Assembly (NCBI GenBank): GCA_028065725.1
Contig: JAPTVL010000094.1
Span: 1 to 64,000, forward strand
DNA length: 64,000 nt
Direction: 5' to 3'
Source: Betaproteobacteria bacterium
GTDB lineage: Bacteria > Pseudomonadota > Gammaproteobacteria > Burkholderiales > Rhodocyclaceae
Shown here: piece by piece, positions 40,578 through 49,598 of the stretch
How the letters are laid out: each line of letters opens with the position of its first letter
How positions within the stretch are numbered: the first letter of the stretch is position 1
Program-made: the position numbers and the translations under genes
The notes under the pieces: generated by a model
What the model saw: the letters and a program-made list of their open reading frames with translations, nothing else
What the model was told of the DNA's origin: nothing
The model's database searches: none

Positions 40578-42848
40578 CTAGATTGGCGACGTAATGGCTG
40601 GAGAACTGGCGACCTCTTCGAAACTGAGCGTGATCTTTTCGTGCTCGTCGACGTCGATGATGACGTGACCGCCGTGCACCAGTTTGCCGAACAGCAGTTC
40701 ATCCGCAAGGGCAGAGCGGATCGTGTCCTGGATCAGGCGGGCCATCGGCCGCGCTCCCATCAGGGGATCGAAACCCTTTTCAGCCAGCCAGGCGCGCAGG
40801 CTATCGGTGAAGATGACCTCGACCTTCTTCTCGTGCAATTGGCCTTCAAGCTGCATGAGGAATTTATCCACCACGCGCAGGATGATCTCGGCATCGAGCG
40901 CGCGGAAGGAAATGATGGCATCGAGCCGGTTGCGGAACTCCGGTGTAAACATGCGCTTGATATCGGCCATTTCATCGCCCTGGCCCTTGTTGGCGGTGAA
41001 TCCGATGCTGGTTTTCTGCAAAGCCTCGGCCCCGGCATTGGTCGTCATGACAATCACCACATTGCGGAAATCCGCCTTGCGGCCATTGTTGTCGGTCAGG
41101 GTGCCATGGTCCATGACCTGGAGCAGGATATTGAACACCTCGGGATGAGCCTTCTCGATCTCGTCCAGCAACAGCACGGCGTGGGGCTTCTTGGTCACCG
41201 CCTCGGTGAGCAGTCCGCCCTGATCGAAACCGACATAGCCGGGAGGGGCGCCAATCAGCCTGCTGACGGCATGGCGCTCCATGTATTCCGACATGTCGAA
41301 GCGGATCAACTCGATGCCCATACCGTAGGCCAGTTGACGTGCCACCTCGGTCTTTCCGACGCCCGTCGGCCCCGAAAAAAGGAAACAGCCGATAGGCTTC
41401 TGCGGATCGCCGAGTCCCGAGCGCGACATCTTGATCGCCTTGGCCAGCGCGTCAATGGCGGCTTCCTGGCCGAAGACCATGTTCTTCAGGTCGCGGTCGA
41501 GATTCCTCAAGGCCGATCGGTCGTCGGCGGAAACGTGCTGCGGCGGGATGCGCGCAATCTTGGCGACGATATCCTCGATCTCGAGCTTGCCGATGGTCTT
41601 CTTTTGCCTGGATTTCGGCAGGATGCGTTGGGCGGCACCGGCTTCGTCGATAACGTCGATCGCCTTGTCCGGGAGGTGACGATCATTTATGTACTTGGCG
41701 GCCAGTTCGGCCGCGCTGGAGATTGCGGCGGCAGAATACTTGACACCGTGATGCTCCTCGAAGCGGGACTTGAGGCCGCGCAGAATCGAGACGGTTTCAT
41801 CCACCGACGGCTCATTCACATCGACCTTCTGGAAGCGCCGCGACAAGGCATGGTCCTTTTCGAACACGCCGCGAAACTCGGTATAGGTGGTGGCGCCTAT
41901 GCACTTGAGTGCACCGGACGACAAGGCGGGCTTGAGCAGGTTCGAGGCATCCATCGTTCCACCTGAGGCCGCGCCGGCTCCGATCAGGGTGTGAATTTCA
42001 TCGATGAACAGGATTGCATTCGGATTGTCCGCCAGTTGCTTGAGAACGCCTTTCAGGCGCTGCTCGAAGTCGCCCCGGTACTTGGTTCCGGCGAGAAGTG
42101 CACCCATGTCCAGGCAATACACGGTGGCATTGGCCAGAATTTCGGGAACGCGTCCTTCGACAATGTGACGGGCCAGGCCTTCCGCGATTGCCGTCTTGCC
42201 CACGCCGGCTTCGCCGACCAGCAAGGGATTGTTTTTACGGCGCCGACACAGCGTCTGGATGACCCGCTCCAGTTCCCTGTCGCGGCCGATCAGCGGATCG
42301 ATCTTGCCCGTCAGCGCCAACTGGTTGAGATTCTGGGTAAAGCTCTCGAGCGCACCACCCTTTTCCTGCGATTCGACCTCGGTTTCGGCCGGTTCTTCCT
42401 TGCCTTTGGTTTGCGGCGTCTTGGTGATGCCATGGGAAATGAAGTTCACCACGTCCAGCCGCGTGACGTTCTGGCGTTGCAGGTAGAACACCGCATGGGA
42501 GTCCTTCTCGCCAAAAATGGCAACCAGTACGTTGGCACCGGTAACTTCCTTCTTCCCGGACGACTGCACGTGCAGGATCGCGCGCTGAATCACCCGTTGA
42601 AAGCCGAGCGTTGGCTGGGTATCGATTTCGTCGCTGCCAGCGACGGTAGGCGTGTGCTCGTTGATGAAGGTCAGCAGCTCCTTGCGCAAGGCTTCGATGT
42701 CTACTGCGCAGGCGCGCAGGACTTCCGCCGCCGAAGGGTTGTCGAGCAGCGCCAGCAGCAGATGCTCGACGGTAATGAACTCGTGGCGCTTCTGCCGCGC
42801 CTCGACAAAGGCCATGTGCAAGCTGACTTCCAGTTCCTGGGCGATCAT
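40578..42848 (-). CDS. clpA: ATP-dependent Clp protease ATP-binding subunit ClpA
   Basis: The 756-residue AAA+ unfoldase feeds substrates to ClpP. It has an N-terminal double Clp-N repeat (to about 145), a first AAA module with Walker A GEAGVGKT and a second with GPTGVGKTE, ending in the usual basic/acidic tail. The start ATG 42848 overlaps the clpS stop by one base (TGATG) and has GGAGG upstream, so translation is coupled to its adaptor. No clpP lies in the window. Confidence 0.97.
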   Translation of the reverse strand: MIAQELEVSLHMAFVEARQKRHEFITVEHLLLALLDNPSAAEVLRACAVDIEALRKELLTFINEHTPTVAGSDEIDTQPTLGFQRVIQRAILHVQSSGKKEVTGANVLVAIFGEKDSHAVFYLQRQNVTRLDVVNFISHGITKTPQTKGKEEPAETEVESQEKGGALESFTQNLNQLALTGKIDPLIGRDRELERVIQTLCRRRKNNPLLVGEAGVGKTAIAEGLARHIVEGRVPEILANATVYCLDMGALLAGTKYRGDFEQRLKGVLKQLADNPNAILFIDEIHTLIGAGAASGGTMDASNLLKPALSSGALKCIGATTYTEFRGVFEKDHALSRRFQKVDVNEPSVDETVSILRGLKSRFEEHHGVKYSAAAISSAAELAAKYINDRHLPDKAIDVIDEAGAAQRILPKSRQKKTIGKLEIEDIVAKIARIPPQHVSADDRSALRNLDRDLKNMVFGQEAAIDALAKAIKMSRSGLGDPQKPIGCFLFSGPTGVGKTEVARQLAYGMGIELIRFDMSEYMERHAVSRLIGAPPGYVGFDQGGLLTEAVTKKPHAVLLLDEIEKAHPEVFNILLQVMDHGTLTDNNGRKADFRNVVIVMTTNAGAEALQKTSIGFTANKGQGDEMADIKRMFTPEFRNRLDAIISFRALDAEIILRVVDKFLMQLEGQLHEKKVEVIFTDSLRAWLAEKGFDPLMGARPMARLIQDTIRSALADELLFGKLVHGGHVIIDVDEHEKITLSFEEVASSPAITSPI

Positions 42849-43168
42849 CAGTTTTCCTCCATCACGCAAGCCAGCGGATGCTGGTGTCGGCGCGCATACT
42901 CGCTTACCTGTTCAACCTTTGTCGCGGCGACATCGCGAGGGTACACTCCGCAGGCGCCTTTTCCTTCGCGATGCACCTTCAGCATGACTTGCGTCGACTG
43001 TTCGCGCGACAAACCAAAAAACTTCTCCAGCACGACCACTACGAAATCCATCGGCGTGAAATCGTCGTTGAGCAGTAGCACCTTGAACATGGGTGGCGGC
43101 TTGGTGCGGCTCTGCTCTGGCGCCAATGCAGCGCCGCCCTCCGGTCCGACTTGCTTGCGTGTAGCCAT
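42848..43168 (-). CDS. clpS: ATP-dependent Clp protease adaptor ClpS
   Basis: The 106-residue adaptor brings N-end-rule substrates to ClpA. Conserved blocks [15 protein letters not shown] and [20 protein letters not shown] contain the N-degron pocket and ClpA-contact residues. The first gene of the clpS-clpA pair, divergent from cspA. Confidence 0.96.
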   Translation of the reverse strand: MATRKQVGPEGGAALAPEQSRTKPPPMFKVLLLNDDFTPMDFVVVVLEKFFGLSREQSTQVMLKVHREGKGACGVYPRDVAATKVEQVSEYARRHQHPLACVMEEN

Positions 43169-43304
43169 GATTCGATTCTAATGTGATTCCGGCACAGTTC
43201 AACACCTCGAAAAGGAGGGGAATACGGCGCCCGACTTGAAGGTATTTTGGGATGGTCGACCAATATGCAAGTGGTCGCGATGTGCGATGCAGCATAGAAA
43301 GTTG

Positions 43305-43333
43305 TTGACGCTGCTTGACAATGTGCGTAAAAC
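43305..43333 (+). promoter_or_regulatory. Predicted cspA promoter with a long leader
   Basis: TTGACG (43305-43310), 17 nt, TAAAAC (43328-43333). A second TTGACA lies at 43315-43320 without a good -10. This would leave a leader of about 190 nt before the cspA ATG, the size class of cold-shock mRNA leaders. The rest of the 365-nt gap (43169-43533) shows no gene. Confidence 0.4.
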
Positions 43334-43533
43334 GCGAAACGTGTTTAGTTCAAAATCCCCCGCAGTGACCTACGGTCGTCTCTCAGCCTGTCAAATAGCA
43401 GCTCCTCTGAATCGCCGCTTGGCCCCCTCTGCTCGTCCGACTTTGAAACTCAAACATGCCCCGGCCGGGGTGCGGTGTTTTGCAGCCCGCAGCGGTGGCC
43501 GATTCGTTCGTTTTTGATTAAGGATAAAGTTAC

Positions 43534-43737
43534 ATGGCAACTGGTACTGTTAAGTGGTTCAACGACGCCAAGGGTTTTGGTTTCATCACCCCGGATGACG
43601 GTAGCGAAGATCTTTTCGCACATTTCTCGGCTATCAACATGGCCGGCTTCAAGTCGCTGAAGGAAGGCGACAAGGTAACGTTTGACGTGGTGCAAGGCCC
43701 CAAAGGCAAGCAGGCGTCGAATATTCAGAAGCCCTGA
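43534..43737 (+). CDS. cspA: Cold-shock domain protein (CspA family)
   Basis: The 67-residue single-domain nucleic-acid chaperone has RNP1 (KGFGFITP) and RNP2 (DLFAHFS) motifs. The start [12 protein letters not shown] is canonical. It melts RNA secondary structure at low temperature or in normal growth. The long upstream gap suggests a structured leader. A terminator follows 42 nt after the stop. Confidence 0.96.
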   Translation: MATGTVKWFNDAKGFGFITPDDGSEDLFAHFSAINMAGFKSLKEGDKVTFDVVQGPKGKQASNIQKP

Positions 43738-43779
43738 TGTTGAGTTTATCGGCGGCCGGGTAAACCGGCCCCGAAAGAA

Positions 43780-43820
43780 CAAAGCCCGCCAGATGCAACT
43801 CAGGCGGGCTTTGTTTTTGT
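43780..43820. terminator. Bidirectional terminator between cspA and icd
   Basis: CAAAGCCCGCC and GGCGGGCTTTG pair around a loop of about 13 nt and are followed by TTTTTG. It separates convergent genes. Confidence 0.8.
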
Positions 43821-43838
43821 TGCGACCGGGTTTGCGAA

Positions 43839-45068
43839 TTACATGCGGTCGATCATGGCCTGGCCGAAGGCCGAGCATTTGACTTCCTTGGCACCTTCCA
43901 TCAGGCGCGCAAAGTCGTAAGTCACAACCTTGTCGCCAATCGCGGCTTCCATCGATTTGATGATGAGGTCCGCCGCTTCGGTCCAGCCCATGTGACGCAG
44001 CATCATCTCCGCAGAAAGGATCAACGATCCAGGATTCACGTAGTCCTTGCCCGCATATTTGGGCGCAGTACCATGGGTCGCTTCGAAACAGGCGTAGAGA
44101 TCCGAAATGTTGGCCCCCGGGGCAATGCCGATGCCGCCCACCTGGGCAGCCAGTGCATCGGAGATATAGTCGCCGTTCAGGTTGAGTGTGGCGATGACGT
44201 CATACTCGGCCGGGCGCAAAAGAATCTGCTGCAGGAAAGCGTCGGCAATGGCGTCCTTGACGACGATACCGTTGGGCAGCTTGAGCCAGGGGCCACCGTC
44301 GATTTCCGTGCCGCCGAATTCGTTCTTCGCCAGGGCGTAGGCCCAGTCACGGAAGCCGCCTTCCGTGTATTTCATGATGTTGCCCTTGTGTACGATCGTC
44401 ACCGACTTGCGCTTGTTGGCAATCGCGTAGTTGACGGCGGCCCGCATCAGTCGTTCGGTTCCTTCGCGGGAGACCGGCTTGATGCCGATGCCCGAGGTGT
44501 TCGGGAAACGGATCTTGCTGACCCCCATCTCTTCCTGCAGAAACTTGATGAGCTTTTTCGCCGGCGCCGATTCGGCCTGCCACTCGATGCCGCAGTAAAT
44601 GTCTTCCGTGTTCTCGCGAAAAATCACCATGTCGGTCTTGCTCGGATCCTTCAGCGGCGAGGGGATGCCCTTGAAATAGCGTACCGGGCGCACGCACTGA
44701 TACAGATCCATTTCCTGCCGCAAGGCGACGTTGAGGGAACGAATGCCCCCCCCTACCGGCGTCGTCAGCGGTCCCTTGATGGAAACCGAATAATCCTTGC
44801 AGGCCGTGATCGTTTCGGCGGGCAGCCAGACATCGGGTCCGTAGAGCCGGGTCGCTTTTTCTCCGGCATAGACCTCCATCCAGGAAATCTTGCGCTTGCC
44901 ACCGTAGGATTTCTGGACGGCAGCATCTACCACTTTCTGCATCACCGGCGTGATGTCCACGCCAATGCCATCGCCCTCGATGAAGGGAATGACAGGATTG
45001 TCGGGAATCGGTTGGCCAGGAATAATTTTCTGGCCCTGTGCGGGAACCTTGATAAGGGAAGTGCTCAT
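43839..45068 (-). CDS. icd: Isocitrate dehydrogenase (NADP+)
   Basis: The 409-residue TCA-cycle enzyme makes 2-oxoglutarate. The regulatory serine S111 sits in [13 protein letters not shown], the site phosphorylated by AceK, whose gene is divergent 162 nt away. The NADP signature ([20 protein letters not shown]) and isocitrate-binding residues (RENTEDIY) are present. The ATG at 45068 ([11 protein letters not shown]) is preferred over an 11-residue extension. Confidence 0.97.
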   Translation of the reverse strand: MSTSLIKVPAQGQKIIPGQPIPDNPVIPFIEGDGIGVDITPVMQKVVDAAVQKSYGGKRKISWMEVYAGEKATRLYGPDVWLPAETITACKDYSVSIKGPLTTPVGGGIRSLNVALRQEMDLYQCVRPVRYFKGIPSPLKDPSKTDMVIFRENTEDIYCGIEWQAESAPAKKLIKFLQEEMGVSKIRFPNTSGIGIKPVSREGTERLMRAAVNYAIANKRKSVTIVHKGNIMKYTEGGFRDWAYALAKNEFGGTEIDGGPWLKLPNGIVVKDAIADAFLQQILLRPAEYDVIATLNLNGDYISDALAAQVGGIGIAPGANISDLYACFEATHGTAPKYAGKDYVNPGSLILSAEMMLRHMGWTEAADLIIKSMEAAIGDKVVTYDFARLMEGAKEVKCSAFGQAMIDRM

Positions 45069-45194
45069 GCCTGCTCCGATATTGAGTGTGTGGAAAGCCA
45101 AGAGAAATGTGGGAAGAATCGCAGTGAATTATCCTCCAAAAAGCCACCGGGCTCCAGTTGCGCCCCGCGCTCAGTGGCGGTGGAGCCCGCTGGT

Positions 45195-45225
45195 AGAATC
45201 CCGCCGGTGAAGCTACCGGGATTCT
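45195..45225 (+). promoter_or_regulatory. Hairpin directly before the aceK start codon
   Basis: AGAATCCCG (45195-45203) pairs with CGGGATTCT (45217-45225), with an inner CCGGT/ACCGG extension. The aceK ATG is 5 nt further and no Shine-Dalgarno is visible, so the structure could limit translation. Confidence 0.5.
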
Positions 45226-45230
45226 GCGAC

Positions 45231-47003
45231 ATGAATGCTGGCCCCACTGATGACCTGATCGCCGCATCCATCGCCAGGGTTCTGGTCGATGGTTTCAACA
45301 GGCACTACCACCTGTTTCACGAGAGTTCGGCACTCGCCAAGCAGCGCTTCGATGAGGCGCGTTGGCAGGACGTTCAGCAGGCGGTGCGCGACCGTATTCA
45401 GTTCTATGATGATCGTGTCCGGGAAACCACCGAGCGACTGCATCGCGAGTTTCATGCCGACAACCTGGGCGATGCCGTATGGCGACAGGCAAAGCTGCAG
45501 TACATAGATTTGCTGACGAACCACAAGCAGCCCGAGCTTGCCGAGACTTTCTTCAATTCGGTGTTCTGCCAGATCCTGCACCGCACCTATTTCCACAATG
45601 ATTTCATCTTTGTGCGACCGGCGGTCTCAACCGAATATATCGAGTCGGATCCTCCGACCTATCGTTGTTACTACCCCAACGAATCAGGCTTTCGCGCATC
45701 GATTCGCCAGGTGTTTGTCGATTTCGGCTGGACGCGGGAGTTCGACGATCTGGATCGTGACGTCGACTTCATTGTGCGCAGCATCAAGGCTCATCTCGGC
45801 GCCATTCCGGCCCGTGAAGCAAACCTGCAGATACAGGTGCTGAACTCGGCCTTCTATCGCAACAAGGGTGCGTACGTGATCGGCAAGGCGGTAAATGGCG
45901 CTCAGGAGTATCCCTTTACGGTCCCCGTGTTGCATACGCCGGAAGGTAAGCTCCACCTGGATACGATCATCCTCGATGCTTGGCGGATTGCGGTGCTGTT
46001 TTCCCTGTCACGCGCCTATTTCATGGTGGACATGGAAGTGCCTTCTGGCTATGTCCAGTTCCTGCGCTCCATCATGCCCAACAAGCCGCGCTCCGAGCTT
46101 TACACCATGCTGGGACTGGGCAAGCAGGGCAAGACCATGTTCTTCCGCGACCTTATTTTTCATCTTCATCACTCGGCGGACCAGTTCATCATTGCACCGG
46201 GGATTCCGGGTCTGGTCATGCTGGTGTTTACGCTGCCGTCCTACCCTTATGTATTCAAGGTCATCAAGGATGTTTTCGGAGCGTCGAAGGAGGTCGATCA
46301 CGAAACCGTGCGACGCAAATATCAGTTGGTAAAGCAGGTGGATCGGGTCGGCCGCATGGCCGATACGCTCGAATTCTCCAAGGTTGCCCTGCCTCGCAAG
46401 CGATTTTCCCAAGAGCTGATTGATGCGCTGTACAAGGAGGTTCCGTCGCTGATGGAAGAGGACGGCGGCGACCTGATCATCAAGCATCTGTACATCGAAA
46501 GACGCATGGAGCCGCTCAACCTTTATCTGGAAAAAGCTGAAAAGGCGGGGCGTAGCGATCTGGTGGAACATGCCGTCAGCGAATACGGCAACGCCATTCG
46601 GGAGCTTGCCATCGCCAATATCTTCCCTGGCGACATGCTTTGGAAGAATTTCGGCGTCACTCGCTACGGTCGCGTGGTGTTTTACGATTACGATGAAATC
46701 GAATACATGACCGACTGCAAGTTTCGGCGCATTCCGCCACCGCCGAATTTCGAGGCCGAGATGTCAGGGGAGGTCTGGTACTCGGTGTCGCGGCTCGATG
46801 TGTTTCCGGAAGAGTTCGAAACCTTTCTGCTGGTGTCGGACAGGATTCGAGATGCTTTCATGCGCTACCACCCGGATCTGTTCGATGTTGCGTTCTGGCA
46901 GAACACCCAGGAGCAGATTCGCAATGGTGCAGTGCAAGATTTCTTCCCCTACCCGGAATCGCAACGCTTCTGTAACCTCTTTGGCAACGGTTGTCCCGCT
47001 TGA
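45231..47003 (+). CDS. aceK: Isocitrate dehydrogenase kinase/phosphatase
   Basis: The 590-residue bifunctional enzyme phosphorylates or dephosphorylates Icd and so decides between the TCA cycle and glyoxylate shunt. Typical blocks are [24 protein letters not shown] (ATP-binding part with Lys), [15 protein letters not shown], and [13 protein letters not shown] with catalytic Asp residues. The start is the ATG at 45231, and longer in-frame extensions run through the icd antisense strand. Start lies behind a hairpin. The stop overlaps the rluE start region. Confidence 0.96.
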   Translation: MNAGPTDDLIAASIARVLVDGFNRHYHLFHESSALAKQRFDEARWQDVQQAVRDRIQFYDDRVRETTERLHREFHADNLGDAVWRQAKLQYIDLLTNHKQPELAETFFNSVFCQILHRTYFHNDFIFVRPAVSTEYIESDPPTYRCYYPNESGFRASIRQVFVDFGWTREFDDLDRDVDFIVRSIKAHLGAIPAREANLQIQVLNSAFYRNKGAYVIGKAVNGAQEYPFTVPVLHTPEGKLHLDTIILDAWRIAVLFSLSRAYFMVDMEVPSGYVQFLRSIMPNKPRSELYTMLGLGKQGKTMFFRDLIFHLHHSADQFIIAPGIPGLVMLVFTLPSYPYVFKVIKDVFGASKEVDHETVRRKYQLVKQVDRVGRMADTLEFSKVALPRKRFSQELIDALYKEVPSLMEEDGGDLIIKHLYIERRMEPLNLYLEKAEKAGRSDLVEHAVSEYGNAIRELAIANIFPGDMLWKNFGVTRYGRVVFYDYDEIEYMTDCKFRRIPPPPNFEAEMSGEVWYSVSRLDVFPEEFETFLLVSDRIRDAFMRYHPDLFDVAFWQNTQEQIRNGAVQDFFPYPESQRFCNLFGNGCPA

Positions 47004-47629
47004 GTCGTCTCATATTGTTCAACAAGCCCTATGGCGTGCTCACCCAGTTCACGGACGCGGAAGGGCGGCCGACCCTTGCCGACTACATTCCGGTCCCCAA
47101 GGTCTATGCCGCCGGCCGACTGGATGCCGATTCCGAGGGATTGGTCGTATTGACCGACGATGGAGTCTTGCAGGCAAGGATTGCCGACCCCGGCCACAAG
47201 TTGCCCAAGCGCTACTACGCGCAGGTTGAGGGTGTAGCTGCGGATGATGCCCTGCTGAAACTCGCCGCCGGAGTCGATCTGGGCGATTTCGTCACGCGAC
47301 CCTGCAAAGTGCGCCGGATTGCCGAACCGGAGAATCTTTGGGAACGGAAGCCGCCTATCCGCCATCGGCAGCTGATCCCGACCAGCTGGCTGGAACTGGT
47401 GCTGGCCGAGGGCAAGAATCGTCAAGTCAGGCGCATGACGGCACGCGTCGGATTCCCGACGCTAAGGCTGATTCGCTGGGCGGTAGGGGATTGGACGCTG
47501 GAGGGGCTTGCGCCGGGCCAGTGGCGCGAGCTTCAAATCCAAGGTCAACCAGATGTAAGGCGGCGCGTTAATTCATCTAACGCCGCGAAACGTCGTGACG
47601 TTCATAACAATCCATCTACTCGAAAATGA
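46991..47629 (+). CDS. rluE: 23S rRNA pseudouridine synthase RluE type
   Basis: The 212-residue RsuA-family enzyme, most like RluE, modifies a uridine in 23S rRNA (U2457 in E. coli). The catalytic aspartate is in [14 protein letters not shown]. The [23 protein letters not shown] block is the second signature. It lacks an S4 domain, as RluE does. Start codon is TTG: either 46991 or 47000, the latter overlapping the aceK stop (TTGA). Symbol assigned by resemblance within the RsuA/RluB/E/F group. Confidence 0.88.
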   Translation: MSRLSRLILFNKPYGVLTQFTDAEGRPTLADYIPVPKVYAAGRLDADSEGLVVLTDDGVLQARIADPGHKLPKRYYAQVEGVAADDALLKLAAGVDLGDFVTRPCKVRRIAEPENLWERKPPIRHRQLIPTSWLELVLAEGKNRQVRRMTARVGFPTLRLIRWAVGDWTLEGLAPGQWRELQIQGQPDVRRRVNSSNAAKRRDVHNNPSTRK

Positions 47630-47640
47630 AAGGAAATACC

Positions 47641-47940
47641 TTGAACAAGCTACTCGTGACCCTGGTTGCCGGCCTGATCGCCACCTCCGCTTTTGCTGCT
47701 GACGCGCCGAAGGCTGCCACTCCGGCAACTCCCGCTACCCCGGCAACTCCGGCTGCCAAGGCTGCTCCGGCTGCTGCTCCGGCTGCTGCTCCCGCCGCCG
47801 CTCCGGCTGCTGCTCCCGCCGCTGCTGCCAAGGCCGACGCGCCGAAGGCTGATGCCGCCCCGGCCGCTGAAAAGAAGGGCAAGGGCAAGGCCAAGGCCAA
47901 GGCCAAGGGCAAGGCCAAGAAGGCTGAAGCCGCCAAGTAA
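47641..47940 (+). CDS. Small exported Ala/Pro-rich protein with a Lys-rich tail
   Basis: A 99-residue protein starting at TTG 47641 with AAAGGA 6 nt upstream. An ATG at 47626 overlaps that ribosome site and is less likely. A clear signal peptide (LLVTLVAGLIATSAFAA) is followed by repeats of ATP and APAA and a tail of alternating KGKAK that resembles histone H1-like proteins. The combination of export signal and polycationic tail suggests an envelope or extracellular role, but no function is known. Internal DNA repeats make length variation likely. Confidence 0.75.
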   Translation: MNKLLVTLVAGLIATSAFAADAPKAATPATPATPATPAAKAAPAAAPAAAPAAAPAAAPAAAAKADAPKADAAPAAEKKGKGKAKAKAKGKAKKAEAAK

Positions 47941-47959
47941 TTCCCGCAGTCCGGGATGG

Positions 47960-47989
47960 AAAATGGCAGGGAAACCTGCCATTTTTTTG
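47960..47989 (+). terminator. Terminator after the Ala/Pro/Lys-rich gene
   Basis: AAATGGCAGG and CCTGCCATTT pair around GAAA and run into a T tract. Confidence 0.85.
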
Positions 47990-48127
47990 TCCGTGATTTC
48001 GGGGTTATCAATTAGGATTTTGATTCACTTTGAATCAATACCTTGCACTAAGGCCTGCATTATGGTGGTTCATGCCTGATTGGAGTGTCCCGCGATCCCG
48101 CGGCGGTGAGCTTGGCGAAGGAGGTTC

Positions 48128-48577
48128 ATGATGTTGTTGAAAGCAGTGTTGTTGGCGCTGCCGCTGATCTTTTCCATGTCGGGGTGGGCACAGCAGCCGC
48201 AACTGCCGATACTCGAATTGTTTGCCGGCATGCACCGCATCGAAGCCGAGGTCGCCGCCACTCCTGCCAGCCGTCAGACCGGGATGATGTTACGCACCTT
48301 CATGGCGCCCCAGCGCGGCATGCTGTTCGTATTCCCCGAGGCCGCAGAACACTGCATGTGGATGCGCAACACGCTGGTGCCGCTGTCGGTGGCCTTCCTC
48401 GACGAGAAGGGGAGGATCATCAACGTCGAAGACATGAAGCCCAGGTCGGAGGACAACCATTGTTCCCTCAAGCCGGCGCGCTATGCGCTCGAGATGAACC
48501 TGGGCTGGTTCAGGAGCCGCGGTCTCGGTGCCGGATTCAGCATCGGCGGGATCGACAAGGCGCCCTCCGGCCGCTGA
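48128..48577 (+). CDS. Exported DUF192 family protein
   Basis: A 149-residue protein with a signal peptide (to about residue 21, GWAQ) and a DUF192 domain. Characteristic pieces are RQTGMMLRTFMAP, GMLFVFPEAAEHCMWMRNTLVPLSVAFLD and the ending that returns to an alanine-rich Leu-Gly strand. A GGAGG-like site precedes ATG 48128, with 48131 as an alternative. The family has a known structure but no proven function. Confidence 0.85.
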   Translation: MMLLKAVLLALPLIFSMSGWAQQPQLPILELFAGMHRIEAEVAATPASRQTGMMLRTFMAPQRGMLFVFPEAAEHCMWMRNTLVPLSVAFLDEKGRIINVEDMKPRSEDNHCSLKPARYALEMNLGWFRSRGLGAGFSIGGIDKAPSGR

Positions 48578-48655
48578 CAAAGCCCGGAGGCGGGCGGCCT
48601 GCGCCTTGCGGCACCAAATAATGCATGGCACCATTCGGCAATGCCGCGCGTCGAT

Positions 48656-48856
48656 TCAGTAATGCGGAGGGATCTCGTCGCGCAGATTGCGCGGTTCGCC
48701 GGGTTCCGCCGCCTGCATTATTCGGTAGAGCTCCCGAATCTGCTCCTGTAGCAGATCGATCTGCTGCTGTTGACGAAACACCGTGCGATTCAGTTCTTCG
48801 AGATGATCCTCGCTGAGATTGAGCTTGAGTTCGAGCTCGGCAATTCTCGATTCCAT
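48656..48856 (-). CDS. slyX: SlyX family protein
   Basis: The 66-residue protein is almost wholly a coiled coil with the SlyX pattern (ESRIAELELKLNLSEDHLEELN, QQQQIDLLQEQIRELY) and the typical PPHY ending. The function is unknown. It is on the same strand as sodB and ends near a gap with the DUF192 gene. Confidence 0.9.
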   Translation of the reverse strand: MESRIAELELKLNLSEDHLEELNRTVFRQQQQIDLLQEQIRELYRIMQAAEPGEPRNLRDEIPPHY

Positions 48857-48880
48857 TCGATTTCCCGGTCATCCAGCGGC

Positions 48881-48904
48881 AAAGGGCGCCTCAGTGGCGC
48901 CCTT
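48881..48904 (-). terminator. Weak hairpin between sodB and slyX
   Basis: AAGGGCGCC and GGCGCCCTT pair around TCAGT. No T tract follows on the sodB strand, so it is at best a weak terminator. Confidence 0.45.
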
Positions 48905-48940
48905 CGTTGATTCAATTCAATCCTGTGACACGGTACTCGA

Positions 48941-49525
48941 TCAGGCGAAATTCTTGGCCGCGAAATCCCAGTTTGCCAATGCAGCAAGGAAGGTTTCGAC
49001 AAACTTGGGGCGTGCATTGCGGTAGTCGATGTAGTACGCGTGTTCCCAGACATCGATAGTCAGCAGCGCCTTGTTATCGGTGTTCAGCGGCGTGCCGGCG
49101 CCCGAAGTATTGACGATATCCACCGAGCCATCCGGCTTCTTCACCAGCCAGGTCCAGCCGGAGCCGAAATTGCCGACGGCCGAGGTCTGGAAGGCTTTCT
49201 TGAACTCGTCGAAGCTGCCCCATTTCTTGTTGATTGCATCAGCCAGGGCACCGGTCGGCGTACCGCCACCGCCGACTTTCATGCTGTTCCAGAAGAAGCT
49301 GTGGTTCCAGACTTGTGCCGAATTGTTGAAAATGCCTCCGGCGGGAGCCTTCTTGACGATGGCCTCGAGGTCGAGGTTCTCGTACTCGGTTCCCTTGATC
49401 AGGTTATTGAGATTGGTGGCATACGCTTGATGGTGCTTGCCATAGTGATATTCGAAGGTTTCCTTCGAGATATGCGGAGCGAGCGCGTCCATCGCGTAGG
49501 GCAGGGGCGGGAGGGTATGTTCCAT
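48941..49525 (-). CDS. sodB: Superoxide dismutase [Fe]
   Basis: The 194-residue cytosolic enzyme converts superoxide to H2O2 and O2. Metal ligands are His27 (EYHYGKHH), a second His in VWNHSFFW, and Asp and His in DVWEHAYY. The Gln in NNSAQVWNH, placed before the second His, is the iron-type position. AGGAG precedes the ATG. The promoter carries an IscR-like operator, tying expression to iron-sulfur status. Confidence 0.97.
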   Translation of the reverse strand: MEHTLPPLPYAMDALAPHISKETFEYHYGKHHQAYATNLNNLIKGTEYENLDLEAIVKKAPAGGIFNNSAQVWNHSFFWNSMKVGGGGTPTGALADAINKKWGSFDEFKKAFQTSAVGNFGSGWTWLVKKPDGSVDIVNTSGAGTPLNTDNKALLTIDVWEHAYYIDYRNARPKFVETFLAALANWDFAAKNFA

Positions 49526-49559
49526 TTTGATTCTCCTGTTGCGGTGAAGTGAAGTGCGA

Positions 49560-49584
49560 GAAGTTGACTATTATAGTCAAGAAT
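49560..49584 (-). promoter_or_regulatory. IscR type-1-like operator over the sodB promoter
   Basis: TTGACTATTATAGTCAA (49564-49580) is an inverted repeat with 8-bp arms and matches the core of the IscR type-1 consensus (YYGACTRWWWYAGTCRRS) at every position. On the minus strand the -10 TATAAT (49570-49575) lies inside it, with the -35 TTGCCG at 49593-49598 and a 17-nt spacer. Binding would block the promoter. Confidence 0.6.
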
Positions 49585-49598
49585 AATTCAAACGGCAA

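Noticed and set aside
47697..47940. Possible CRISPR-like or tandem-repeat array from the regular GCTGCTCCG units
   Set aside because: The repeats are codon repeats of an Ala/Pro/Lys-rich protein in one frame. There are no spacers of constant length.
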